From NCBI GenBank assembly GCA_032622095.1, contig CP136064.1:42001912-42065911 (forward strand): a DNA stretch of 64,000 nucleotides. The letters run 5' to 3'. This stretch comes from Siphonodentalium dalli (taxonomy: Eukaryota > Mollusca > Scaphopoda > Gadilida > Siphonodentaliidae). Made by a program: the position numbers and the translations under genes. The notes beneath the pieces are model-generated. The model saw only the letters and a program-made list of their open reading frames with translations. It did no database searches and had not been told where the DNA came from. Shown here piece after piece: positions 33,830 through 45,789 of the stretch. Each line of letters starts with the position of its first letter. Position 1 is the stretch's first letter.

Positions 33830-35890
33830 ACCCCATTCAAACGAATTTTTATTCCAACTCTCCATAGGCCATTTACACCAAATGCCATTTCTTGATTGGT
33901 CGAACCCATTTTAACAAATATGTAACCCAGTCCCAAGTAACACAATGATCCTCCATACTGGTTACTACATATAGGCTAAATATGACTGATGGCTCTTGAG
34001 GAGCGCCATTTTAAGAATTACTTTGGGGGGAAGAGTTATGTCAATGGTCGCACCCCTATTTGACCTGGTGAACCCATTTCAACAAATCTGAACCCAGTCA
34101 CCCAATGACTCTCTATACCAAATGTATACCAAATATGCCAAACGGTTCTTGAGAAGATGTTTTAAAAATGAAAGTGTCAATGACACTGTAACTCAACTTG
34201 GAAAGGGAATAATTTCATGTGTTAAAGTCAATTGAGTTATTAGAAATGTGGAAAGTTGAAAGGCCTAGTTATGCAAAGAGTAAAATCTAAGATGGCTGCT
34301 GGCAGCCATGTTTTTTTGCCGAATGACCCCAAAAATGATTAATTCCCATCTACATGTCATTGTTAACATCCGTAACAAATTTCATGAAGATCTGACCAAA
34401 GATACGACCGGTAGCGCGTGTCAAAGGATTTAGTCATGCAAAGAGTAAAATCCAAGATGGCTGCTGGCGGCCATGTTTTTTTGCCGAATGATCCCATAAT
34501 GACTCGTTCCCATCTACATGTTAATGTCAACATTCATGACAAATTTCATAAAGGTCAGACCAAAGGTATGACCTGTAGCCCGCGGGGAAGGAAATTGTCG
34601 ACGGACACATGGACACAAGGACGACGGACGCCAATCCATGGCAATAGCTCAAACTTACAAAGTAAGTTGAGCTAATAACTGATGAGGGAAAGAATTATGT
34701 CACTGGCTCTGACCAATTCTGAATCCTAGTCACCCATACCAAATATAAGCTGAATAGGTCTTATGGTTCTTGATAGGAAGACATTTTAAGAATTACAATG
34801 GATGGCCAAGTTACGTCCCTGGCTCCGCCCTTATTTGACAAGGTGACCTCATTTTAACACATCTGTATCCCCGTCACCCAAAAACCTTCCATACCAATTA
34901 TAAGGTAAATAGTCCCGATGATTCTTGAGATGTTTTAAGAATTACTACGGATGGAAAGAGTTAGGTCCCTAGATTCTTGAGAAGATGTTTTAAAAATTGC
35001 TATGGATGGACAGAGTTAGGTTCCTAGCTATGCCACTTTTTTGACCATGTGACCCCCATTTGAACAGAACTGAATCCCAGCCACCTAGGGACCATCCACA
35101 CAAAATATGTCTCAATTCTTCATCTCAGGTAAGCTAAGAAAATGCCTCCATCTTTCTCATCCAGTTTCCGATATGTAATCGCCTGAGAAAACAGGTATTT
35201 AGTTTTACTGGCCTAACTGTCAGATTCACCATTCACACTTGGCCTTGGGAGTGGAGTTGTTATCATAAGCAGGGTAATTTATATACAAACTCTCTTACAG
35301 GCAGAGAAATTTAGGCTATTAATCAATGCTGTCATTCCAAACAGATTTTGTTAACACTGCCATTTCATTTATTACTTTATAATCAATGTGACTTCTATAT
35401 GGTTTAAGCATGTTCTCGATTTTAGACTGATTTAAACCAAATTTTGTTGTCACCCTGGTGGATGTTATAATGGTGTTATTTTTTTTTAAATTGAGCCTGA
35501 TTGAGCAAGAAATTAATCTCAATTAAAGTAAAAAAATTTAAAAAAATTTGTTAAGAGTTGTGTTCCTGGCCCCGCCCACATTTGACCCAGTGACCTCATT
35601 TGAACAAATCTGAACCCCAGTCACCCAAGGATCATTCAAACCAAATATGAACCCATTTGGCCAGATGGTATTTGAGAAGATGCTTAAAAGAATTACTATG
35701 GAGGGAAAGAGTTATGGCCCTGGCTTCGCAACTATTTGACCCAGTGACCTCATTTGAACAAATCTGAATGTGAGTCACATAAGGAACATCCACACCAAAT
35801 ATGAACTCATTCGGTCCATTGGTTCCAGAGGAGAAGATGTTCAAAGAATTGTTGACGGACGGACGGACGGTGGACGGATGGACGTACTGG
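33830..35890. repeat. Tandem D repeats, about 190-bp units
   Basis: Each unit holds GGAAAGAGTTATG, (C)CTATTTGACC, ACCTCATTTGAACAAATCTG, CAGTCACCCA, ACCAAATATGAAC and GAGAAGATGTTTTAA. Units are diverged and interrupted by A3 (34168-34675) and by unrelated DNA at about 35100-35540. The last unit ends in GACGGACGGACGGACGGTGG. No coding. Confidence 0.65.
34168..34675 (-). repeat. Tandem-core element A3, short complete copy
   Basis: Read on the minus strand it starts TTAGCTCAACTTACTTTG / TAAGTTTGAGCTATTGCC, has about two 160-bp units, and ends AAGTTGAGTTACAGTGTCA / TTGACACTTTCAT. It interrupts a D unit after GATGTTTTAAAAA, and D text resumes at TAACTGATGAGGGAAAG. No flanking duplication is visible, which would fit a rolling-circle inserter. 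Confidence 0.8.
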
Positions 35891-36215
35891 CCAAAGTATA
35901 CTTGTGGGGTGACTGCACATACCCATGAATACTTGTGGGGTGCGATCTTTTGTTTGAGTAAATTGTGGGGTGCAACCCACAACTGACGATTTTTTAAAGA
36001 GCGTATTTTTAAAGAGCGGGACCATGAGTGCCCGTGCCTCACAAATGCTTCAATAATTAATCACTGATCAAATTGCATGATATTGCGAGTGTGACATGAT
36101 GAGGTGTTTGTAAACATGAATTATTATAATCTTAACTCCTAGAGTTATGTGAAATCATAACATTGTTAGATTTATTATACTATACTGCACATGTATAATG
36201 CTATACGTTTGTTAA

Positions 36216-36653
36216 AGGTACTCAACCCGAATTAACGCTCGCAAATTACTATTTCCTTGGCTTCGGGGGGGGGGGGGGGTAAAACATTTGATTCGAGTCG
36301 AGGAACCCATCCATCACAGCTCAGAGTGATCAAATATCGATGTTTGAAATCTATTATTTTAGGTGGCCCAATAGACAGTCAAAGAGAAGAATTTCATTGA
36401 CCAAATTGCGGGTTTAAGATGGATAACTCTAAAATCAAGTGGCTTTTTGTGTTAGATATTTGACAAACCGGCAAAATTTCGTTGAACAAAATGTTGATAA
36501 ATAACAGGTTTTGTGGAATTTTATACTATAGATGATTGTGCTTTTCGTTATATTTGGGCAATTATTAGATTCTAATAACTGAAGCGGCATTTCAAAATAT
36601 GTTGTCGTTCTTGTTGGAATGTGATGATATGGAGACCCTCTGATTGAGTACCT
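36216..36653. mobile_element. TTAA foldback MITE K2
   Basis: TTAA at 36212-36215 and 36654-36657; ends AGGTACTCAACCCGA and TGATTGAGTACCT. The left arm holds TTTGATTCGAGTCGAGGAAC after a G run of about 14. The right half is diverged. 438 bp, no coding. Confidence 0.82.
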
Positions 36654-36670
36654 TTAATTTGAAATATTAA

Positions 36671-37150
36671 AGGTACTCAACCCGATAAAACTCCTCTCAA
36701 TTACTATTTCAATGGCTTCGGGGGTCAAAAATATTTGATTCGAGTCGAGGAAGTCACCCATCAAAGCTCAGATTTGTTAGATATCGATTTTAGAAATCTA
36801 TTATTTTTCATTATCGGGAATTCTTTCTGGCCCAGAAGATAGTCAAAAATTCGTTATTATTACCCACTTGATTATAGAGTTATCCATCCTTGTCTGTTTG
36901 AATAGAATTTTGGCGTAATATCTCGAGCATGTTACCAAATTGACGGCAGTTATAAGTACTCATCTCGAGAACATAAGAATTTTCTAAAATCAATATCTAA
37001 TGACTCTGAGCTTTGTTTGATGGGTTCCTCGACTCGAATCAAATATTTTTTACCCCCAAAGCCAAAGAAATAGTAATATAGGACCCTCTGATCGGATTGT
37101 TGTTGTTGGAATCTGTTGAGATGGGGACCCTCTTTACGGGTTGAGTACCT
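36671..37150. mobile_element. TTAA foldback MITE K3
   Basis: TTAA at 36667-36670 and 37151-37154; ends AGGTACTCAACCCGA and CGGGTTGAGTACCT. 480 bp, as K1. It lies only 9 bp from K2, and its long arms are in reverse order relative to K1. Confidence 0.85.
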
Positions 37151-37429
37151 TTAATAATTTTTCCACAAATAGCCACTAGTTAATATATATGCTAGCCATG
37201 CTGGTCAAGCTCCGGCTTAATGCTTAAGGTTTAAATCGAGAACACAGTGTTAAAATCATGAATTATTTAATATGTGAGAATACTAAAACTAATCACCGTG
37301 CATTATAATTATTATATTTAACTTGATGTGTCCATCACAGGAAACAGAATTCATACACACAGATGGAAAGTTGGCCCAGAAGCATATCCTCTCACCAGTC
37401 ACTGCATGAACTCTGCAGTGTGCCGAGAC

Positions 37430-37468
37430 CAAGTGGGATTGGGAGATGTTTTATCGGGTTGAGTACCT
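37430..37468. repeat. Isolated K-family end
   Basis: GATTGGGAGATGTTTTATCG and GGTTGAGTACCT followed by TTAA: only the terminal 35-40 bp of a K element is left. Confidence 0.6.
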
Positions 37469-37649
37469 TTAAATATAGCCCTGCGTACTTGCTATTGTCG
37501 ACTTGACACATTGGGATTGGAATAATATGTATGCTAAATATAATAATTCCAGGCCAACTTAGTTGAACTGTCACGACATTCTTGTTATACATGTACATGA
37601 CTAATGAGGCAATAATATAAATGTTTAATCTAGTAGCATTTGCTCAGAC

Positions 37650-37855
37650 CATGCCATGAATATCTAGGTATCTATGCCCATCAAGAATGATATATTCCAC
37701 CAGTACAAAGTTTTTGCTGTTGCGATAGGGAAGTAACTAGTACATGCAGTTAATAAATTATGAAGTACCTTTCATTAATAATGTGTGTCATAGAATGTGA
37801 AGATCCAACTTTGAAATGGCAAGATTTAAATGACTTTGTGGTGGATTTTCCTTTG
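37650..37855. repeat. Partial relative of the 22.8-kb foldback element
   Basis: CCATGAATATCT, ATATTCCACCAGTACAAAG and GACTTTGTGGTGGATTT echo the 22794-23290 element in one orientation only. Confidence 0.5.
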
Positions 37856-38571
37856 CGTCCCTTATACTAATGTCATTCCTCCTGGGCAATTATTAAAATG
37901 TTTATATACTATCAGATGCCTAACAATAGTGCCAGCATGTGCAGCATGATTAGTAATTTCAGATAAAATTCTCAACGATCATTAAGTTTTTTTCGCATAG
38001 AGACATATATAGAATTAAATTGAAATAGAATTAAATAGAATTAAATTTCCATCAATATTGTTAATTTCAGTCTAGGTCTCCGCTATCACTATTATTGACC
38101 ATCACAATGCTTAGACATCTGAGAGTACGATATAAGCTCACAAAAGTCATGAACAAGCATGCAATCTCGAGCTGGGACCACCCTTAATACTTGTTTCTCA
38201 TCATCTACTTCACAGAAGCGGTCACCCCTAAGTAGTAACCGTATAGGAAACACACCGAACATACCACTATTGCACAATGACATCAGTTTGTTTGATCTAA
38301 ATTATTTAGCCCCAAAACAATAGTCATTTGGCAAATTATCTCATTCTTTTTCGAAGTGCCTGTCATCTACTGAAGTTGGATCCTACCAGGGCCATAAATT
38401 ATGTCTCATTGAGTCATTGTGTCCCATCCATGTAAATCGCTGAAAGTCAAGCATACATAAACCTCTATAAATAAATCCGATGTGGCTATGTGAAATATGC
38501 AATAAATCCCAGTTTTCATAAAAATGTATTCAGTATTATATGTAAATTTATCCAATAAAGATATTTTTCCT
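37856..38571. other. Unassigned AT-rich DNA
   Basis: A short (GAATTAAATA)n patch sits near 38010-38045. No gene seen. Confidence 0.45.
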
Positions 38572-38575
38572 TTGA

Positions 38576-39032
38576 AGGTCCTCAATCCGAATCAATAGTC
38601 CCCAACTCCCCATATCATCAGAATCCAACAACAAGAAGATTTTTTGAAATGCCGCTTCAGTTGACAGAATTAATAATATTAATTGCTCGAAAATAATGCT
38701 AACTGCAGTCAATTATGGCATAAAATTGACAAAAACCTGTAAGTTATCAACTTTTTGCTCAACGAATATTTCTGGTTTGTCAAACATCTGACACACACAA
38801 AAAAAACCCAGTTGATTTTAGAGTTATCCATCTCCATCTGCAATTTGGTCAGAGAAAGTATTTTCGTCTGCTGTTTGCTGGGCCACGTAAAATTAAAATG
38901 ATAGATTTTAAAAATCGGTATCTGATCACTCTGAGCTTTGATGTTGTGGGTTCCTCGACTTGAATCAAATATTTTTCACCTCCGAAGTCAAGGATATAGT
39001 AATCTGCGAGGGTTAATTCGGATTGAGTACCT
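38576..39032. mobile_element. TTAA foldback MITE K5
   Basis: Ends AGGTCCTCAATCCGA and CGGATTGAGTACCT, flanked by TTGA (one change from TTAA) and TTAA. The right arm includes GGTTCCTCGACTTGAATCAA. 457 bp, no coding. Confidence 0.8.
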
Positions 39033-39565
39033 TTAAGATTGCAAAAATTAAATTAAATAATTTTGCCTTGAAAATTGGTTGCTTGGTCAGATTCAACCGT
39101 ACCTGATGATTGCATTTTGAAGAAATATAGTAACATGTGCTATATGGGTAATATCTCTTGACTGGCGCCATGGATATTGGTCTGGAAATTAGAGAAATGT
39201 TAGAGGCAATATCTCACTCTGACCCATGTCTAACTGTGGCCCACATTCCCACATTCCTCTATAGCTGGTGCTGCAACATATTCCGTGCAAATAGGTTTAT
39301 TTCTACCTAAATATTCACATATGTTCATATTTTTTTTATTTATTTAAATTTGTTTAAATAAAAATTTAGAAAAACTAACGCCATTATACACTCTGCCAGG
39401 GCACCCTGAGTCACCACACCAAATTTCGTTGAAATCTGAGCACCAATATTAACAAAGACATGTTGGTCTCAACTTTACTCCAGTCTTATATATGTATATA
39501 TAAACAGTCCCATGAAACATGTATACATTTATTGATGGACGTGTCATGGGCTCTTCATACAGGAT

Positions 39566-40110
39566 CAGGTTCATTATTCCGAAGGTTCCATATTCCGAAG
39601 GGTCGCTATTCCAAAGGTTCTTATTCAGAAGGTTCGCTATTCTGAAGGTATGCTTTTCTGGGCGTATTTAACCAGAAAAGATGGACAACTCTAATACCAA
39701 GTAGTTATTATTAGCACGATTTTACAGTTATCCATCTTTATCTGGAAGACCGCCCGTTTGACCTCGTCCAGGCACGATTAGGCCCAGAAACAATAAAAAT
39801 AGCAAACTGCAAAGATCGATATCTAATTACTCTGAGCTTTGATGGGTGGGTTCGACACTAATCAAATATTTTTTTTCCACCGAAGCCAAAGAAAGAGTAA
39901 TTTAGCAGCGTCTTATCGGATTGAGTACCTTTAAGTTATTTCCTTCATAAAAAGAGTGTTATGATAAAGAACCCTCTCAATACTTTAGAATATAGATAAT
40001 AGAATGAAACTTCAAAATAACAAGTTATAAAAACCTTCTGAATATTGAGGAATATAGAGAACCTTGGGAATAGCGAAACTTCAGTATAATGAACCTTGGG
40101 AATAGCGAAC
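39566..40110. repeat. Inverted minisatellite pair around a K remnant
   Basis: Left (39566-39660): about five units of TTCGCTATTCCGAAGG. Right (40034-40110): the same unit in reverse complement (CCTTGGGAATAGCGAAC). The bounds CAGGTTC and GAACCTG are inverted. A K remnant (39672-39930) lies between. This could be a small transposon whose arms are minisatellites. Confidence 0.6.
39672..39930. mobile_element. K-family remnant K6, left arm deleted
   Basis: TTAA on both sides (39668-39671, 39931-39934), but only the right end CGGATTGAGTACCT is intact. The left side starts in internal sequence (AAAGATGGACAACTCTAAT). Confidence 0.65.
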
Positions 40111-41022
40111 CTGTGGACATAGAGTGACATGTCGCCGTCCTACGGCCCATTCGCACTGGCGTGATCGTAAATCCAAGTTGGCCAGAAATACAGGCACTCC
40201 TATGAAACATACATTTATCATTTTATAGATGGACGTACGTGTTTTGGGTTGTCCATACGTACTGACGTAATCATATTAGTTGATTGTTTTTCATTCATTA
40301 TAAATCTAAATTTGGGTACATATATAGATCTATATAGTGTCTTGTCAAGAGTACACACATCTTGTCGGACCGGAAAATGTGCACCGGAAGTCCGGACGTT
40401 GTATTTGCCAACAAAAGAATACAAGCAGCGCCATCTACAAAGAAAAAATGTTTGTTAGGAATAATTGACATTTTTCACAACAAATCATGGATGAAAGTGA
40501 CACAGAAGGTTGTTATACATACACATATGGGTATTGTCGAGGCATTCAACAACACAGTTGACTCGTTTTATGGACGGTTCATATTAAGTTCGTGGCTAAC
40601 TTGGTAGCAGTTACCGATTATCGTGGCAAGTCTCGCAGTCGCACGATTGTGACGATATAAATATTAAATACTAAATTTGTGTTGTCACAGTTGTGCAATC
40701 AAAAAATATTCGTTAATTTGCATAATGTTAAACCCACATATTTTGGTAGATCTCTAGATATCTGTCATGAGCATGGTACCTGTACGTCTAATATAAAACA
40801 GTTAACTTAATAGTTATGTGTGAGTAACTTATATTATAAACAGAAACCACAGTCCTAGGAATCACTGTCCATATAATATTAAATTTGATTAAAATACAAC
40901 AAATAGATCTAGATACATTACCTCCACTATACAGATAACAGGTGCAGTTAGGCAACTTCAGATTTTGTTATTATGTAAACAATCATCTCATTGGCTAGAG
41001 ACCACCCCGTGTGCTCTATCAC
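40111..41022. other. Unassigned DNA
   Basis: A 50-bp stretch (ATGAAACATACATTTAT, GATGGACGT) at 40198-40255 repeats text from 39511-39560. Otherwise nothing recognised. Confidence 0.4.
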
Positions 41023-43081
41023 TAGGGATGTTCAACGTCACGACGTAATTTTTAAGATTTGGGTAAAAAAAGACAAAAGTGAACTGTTTTTAATCAATCA
41101 TATCTTCCTAACAAAACACTCAAACGAGATTTATAAATATTATCTGGGTCTTACGTTTATAAATATTTTATTCATGACGTCAAAGTTTCCGATTTTCGAT
41201 GTGTTTCGCACGTAAAAAATGTTTGTGACATTTTAACACGTGTTTTTGAAGGACCTCCGACTGGCGGATATTATATGCCATCAAATGCAGGTAGGTGCAC
41301 TAGAAAGATCATATTCAGACCTTTCTAAAACTGTGTGAGAATCGTGCAACCGTCTACTATAAATAGCTTTAAAAAAAATTAAAATACATCCAAGTCGCCG
41401 TTTTGACAGCATTTTCGGATTTTCCACGATTCTCACTCAGCAATAACAAGAGGGGGTATCCATCACTGGAGTAAAACTATATCTGATTGGCTGTTATTGG
41501 CATCGGCCAGTCGGAGCAACCCCAAATACACCTATCAAAATGCGCCTCCCTCATTCGCTGTTTAAAATTACGCTGTTCCAGTAATATGCCTGTTACCCGA
41601 CGCCGTTATATAGATCATTGAGTATGCGACGTCAAACTAAATGCCAGTTTGAGTGATAAATGTGTCAATGCATACGCGTTTCCCTGAGTCATAACTAGTC
41701 ATCTCAAATTACGAAAAGAAAAAGATTCCGAGGTTTAAATATTTGTTTTGTCACTCAAGCAAGCAAATGACCTCGGTGACCTTTGGCCGATTACTCTGGA
41801 GTGTTCAGACAGTGACTCGGTAGCAGGTCGAAGTAGCGGTCTCAAACTTTTGACAACTTCCAAATAAATTTTAAGTTGATTTTGCTATACAATTCGAAAT
41901 AATATCGTGCGTCAACCAAGTTCTTTTAATTGAAATAAATAGTTATATCTGATGCAATAATGTGACCTAGTTGTGACGCAGTGCATTTAATAGTGTTGGC
42001 TGTTGAACAGGCTTGTTCCAAACTCCTCCCCACCGACGTCGATGTAAACATGGTAATAAACAAAAAAACACGTGTGATTGTTTACAACAGCGAGCTCTGT
42101 TGAGTGCTTGGATATTGTTTTTTATTATTATTTTGGTGGGGGGGGGGGGGCATCCATTAAATTCTTCAATGTATTCAACAGCTACAGGTATTCTTTATTT
42201 TAAATAGTTAATACCAAATAGAAATAATATTTTTTTATTTATTTAATTTAATTAATTTTATTTTGGTGGTGGGTGGGAAATGGACAGTGATGTGGAATAT
42301 ATGATGCAGTGATGTATAAATGAGAGTTCAAAATTGTGTGGGGTGGGGTGGGGGTGATGGATAGGCTTTTATTGTTAAGATTGCCACTTTTACCCTTTAT
42401 TTCTATGAATCAAAGAAGTATTTTATTCACTAGGTTTTTATACAACCATTTCTATTCCCATGTTTTCAAAATAGTGCAATCAGATCACAGTTGTTGGAAA
42501 TTATTATCAAAATCCAATGATAAAAACACACACCATTACATCAATGGTAATAATATTATTATTAAAGTAATGGTATGTGTATTTATCAGCGGATTTTGAT
42601 CAAATCTTCCAACAACTGTGAATCAAATACCCCAGATATTATACCTTGATCTAAGGTTTCTGATCAGGGACGTGGCTAGAGGATATCTGTTTGGGGGGTG
42701 TCCACCAGGGAAGAATCCAGATATAATTTGGGGACACCTGTTTCCAGCAGAGGATATGTACCCGCCAGTACCGGTATCCCAATATAACTCTAAAATACGG
42801 CTTCTATACCGAACCAACACAGATACAGACGCATATATTATAAATATGACATATTTCTGATTTAAAAATTCAACATGCAAATGAAGGCTGTATTGCAACT
42901 GCAGATTTTTTATTTACAGCGCATATTGTTGAATTGCCTTGAAAATTCAGGTTGACTCAATACTGTCCACTGGGAATTTTGGGTTATTTGGGCTTCCCAA
43001 GTTTAAGCGCCCATACCTGTAACAGGTATCAAAAGAGCCCTGGAAATTTCCCTGGTGTCCACCTTCGGAAGTTCCAACTGC

Positions 43082-43112
<31 letters not shown>

Positions 43113-44115
43113 TGAATCCGACAAAACACATTCAGATATTTTAACCTGAAAAATTGCATAAATCCTAATATCTAGTGGTCTAACTCCAGTGGACAAATGC
43201 ACACAGCTACTGGCAAGAGACCAGGACGCACCGGGCTGACCATGGTTGTTCGGCCCAGTGTGAGAAAAATTTTGAAAGCTATACAAGAATATCAAAAGAG
43301 CCCTGGAAATTTCCCTGGGTGTCCACCTTGGGAAATTCCAACTGCACCCACCCCCCCCCCCCCCCCCCCTTGAATCAGAATCAGACAAAACACAAGTTTT
43401 GCATAATTCCATTTGCACCACCACCACCCCCTTGCACCTCAGTGTTCAGACCTAACATCCTATCCTATATATTCATAAACCATGGTTTCTATATTCCCGG
43501 TATGAGAACATTCAGATATTTGAACCTGAAAAATTGCATAAATCCTAATATCTAGTACGTGGTCTAACTCCAGACAAATGCACATGGCTACTGGCAAGAG
43601 ACCAGGACACACCGGGCTGACCATGGTTGTTCGGCCCGGTGTGAGAAATTTTTGAAAGCTATACAAGAAAATCGCAAATCCTAGCATCTAGACTGGTCTC
43701 AACTGAAGCTTTCCTAGTGTTGGAAATTTCAAACCCCATACCCCCGTCAGGTTGGAAAATTCTCCAACTGATGACCATTTCAGTCCACACTTTTGACCAA
43801 ATGTAGTAAAAAATTGTTTTGTAATTATAGCAGTTTTGTATTGGCCACAGGGGAGAGACAATGACACACCGGGCCGACCATGGTTTGGCCCGGTGTGGGA
43901 AAATTTTCAAATCCGAACAAGAAAATCGTAAAATCCTAGCATCTAGCCTTCCTAGAGTTGGAAATTTCAAACCTGACACCCCCCCACTTTATAGGTTGGA
44001 AAATTTCCAACTGATGACAATTCCAATGACAATGTTGACCAAATGTATGACAATATTGTTTTCTTAAATTAAATAGAAGTTTTTGACTGGCCACGGGGGA
44101 AATTTCCAACCTGTC

Positions 44116-44150
<35 letters not shown>

Positions 44151-45782
44151 TAAGGTTGGAAAATTTCCAACTGATGACCATTTCAGTCCAAAATTTTGAC
44201 AAAAAATAGGAAAATATGCAAATATTGGTCCAAAACCATTAATCCCCCCCCCCCAATAAATTGTTTGAAAATCAAACTACAAGAACATTTTCAACCTATT
44301 GTTGGTGTGAAATTTCCAACTGATGTCTTGGCAGATATGAAATTTCCAACTGTTGAAAATTTTGACCAAACCCCCCCTGTCGCAACGTCTCTGGTTATTA
44401 TTTCCAGTTCCTGGAAGGACCAAGGCAGTTAGTCTGTCATGAGCTGTTCAGAGTAAATTAGGACCACCATGACTTTTGTGAAATGTATTTGATGAAAAAA
44501 TAATTACTTTGGAGCACAATTTGTTTTTGTTGATATTTATAGCCAAACTCTTTTGTTTACAATTGAGCCTGGTACCGCTACTGACCTCTATGTGACAATA
44601 GATGGCCAATAAAGGCAACCATGTACATACATGGAGGCTATAAAATTTAGGGGGAGGGTAAGCTTATTGATGAATACTTATACATATTAAATCATAAAGT
44701 CTAATTACTTGTTATAAGCGAATCAAGCATAAATTTTACTATCTTAAAAACTTGACCGCGGCCATTTTAAATGTACGGTTTCCTATTTATGACACAATTT
44801 GCTCCGATTTGTAGACGAAATGGCAATTTGGTGTTTGGCTACTTTTTAGCATAAGATACCCATAAAATTAAAAATAAACATAAAATAAGGTTTGTAATGT
44901 TTTATTTAGAACAATAATAGTCTAACCAAGTAGAAAAAAACAACCCATTGTCTCCAATTAGTCCAATATGATGACATGGCTGATTTTTCAGATTTGCCCT
45001 ACCCCAATGCGAACAGTGAAAATATGAGGTCCATCGACAACAAAATGGGATGAAATCCACAAACTAACCTTAAAATAATCAACAAAATGCCTTAATTTCA
45101 ACTCTAAAATGTTTTGTGATAAAAGTTCAACCTATTTTGCCAATTGAATGTTACCGTTTTAATTTTGATAAACAAAAACTTCAAAAAATTGCCAAAAAAA
45201 GGACATTTTTTAAAATGAGACGATGTCCAGAACCCATTGGGCCATAATATTTTTTTTGTACATCAAATAATAGAAATATCTTCCCAATAGAGTTAGTCTA
45301 ACTTATTGAACATGTTGCAGAAACATCAAGATGTAAGGGGGTCAATTTACTTAGTTACAAGACCTCAAATATGGCATTTTGTCACGCGACCCCCATGTCA
45401 CAAAGCCCATGTTACGGAACACACATTTCATTGGCAGATTTTTTTTCATTCTTGACCATAAGGGTATGAAATAATTTATTAATGTACACTACCCAGTAGG
45501 TTAACCACTTAATTAGTGAAAAAAACCCAAAATTATTGTGTATTTTTAAAAATAGTTGACCCTAAAATCCGCTTTTTAGCCAATTTTGACAATATGGCGA
45601 AATTGGGGACTCCGAAATCTGAAAAACGGCCCATTTTTGGGGTACAAAAATATGCATAACTCAAAAAATATTTGACGAATCTGAAAAAGGTTTTCGGTTC
45701 TGTAACCAGCATGGTGAGATCTACAAAATAAGCACAAAATTGAATAGATTATAACAATTTGAATTTTTCATGAACATCCCTA
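41023..45782. mobile_element. Possible 4.8-kb hAT-like element
   Basis: Ends TAGGGATGTTCA and TGAACATCCCTA are exact 12-bp inverted repeats, each directly flanked by CTATCAC (41016-41022, 45783-45789), a 7-bp duplication. TAGGG-type ends recall hAT elements, whose duplications are 8 bp; the missing base could be a later change. No transposase frame is visible inside. The interior holds the V repeats and long C runs. The wide spacing means chance pairing is not excluded. Confidence 0.45.
42660..44400. repeat. V repeats with extreme C runs
   Basis: Units share GGTGTCCACC, CACCGGGCTGACCATGGTTG / TTCGGCCC, GTGAGAAA, and GAAATTTCCAACTG / ATGACCATTTCAGTCC. C runs of about 30 (43083-43112), about 19 (43350-43368), about 33 (44117-44149) and about 10 (44245) interrupt them. 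Frames with Pro or Gly runs are artefacts. Confidence 0.7.
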
Positions 45783-45789
45783 CTATCAC

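Noticed and set aside
43029-44202. Frames with runs of Gly or Pro
   Set aside because: Produced by C/G homopolymers in the V repeats.
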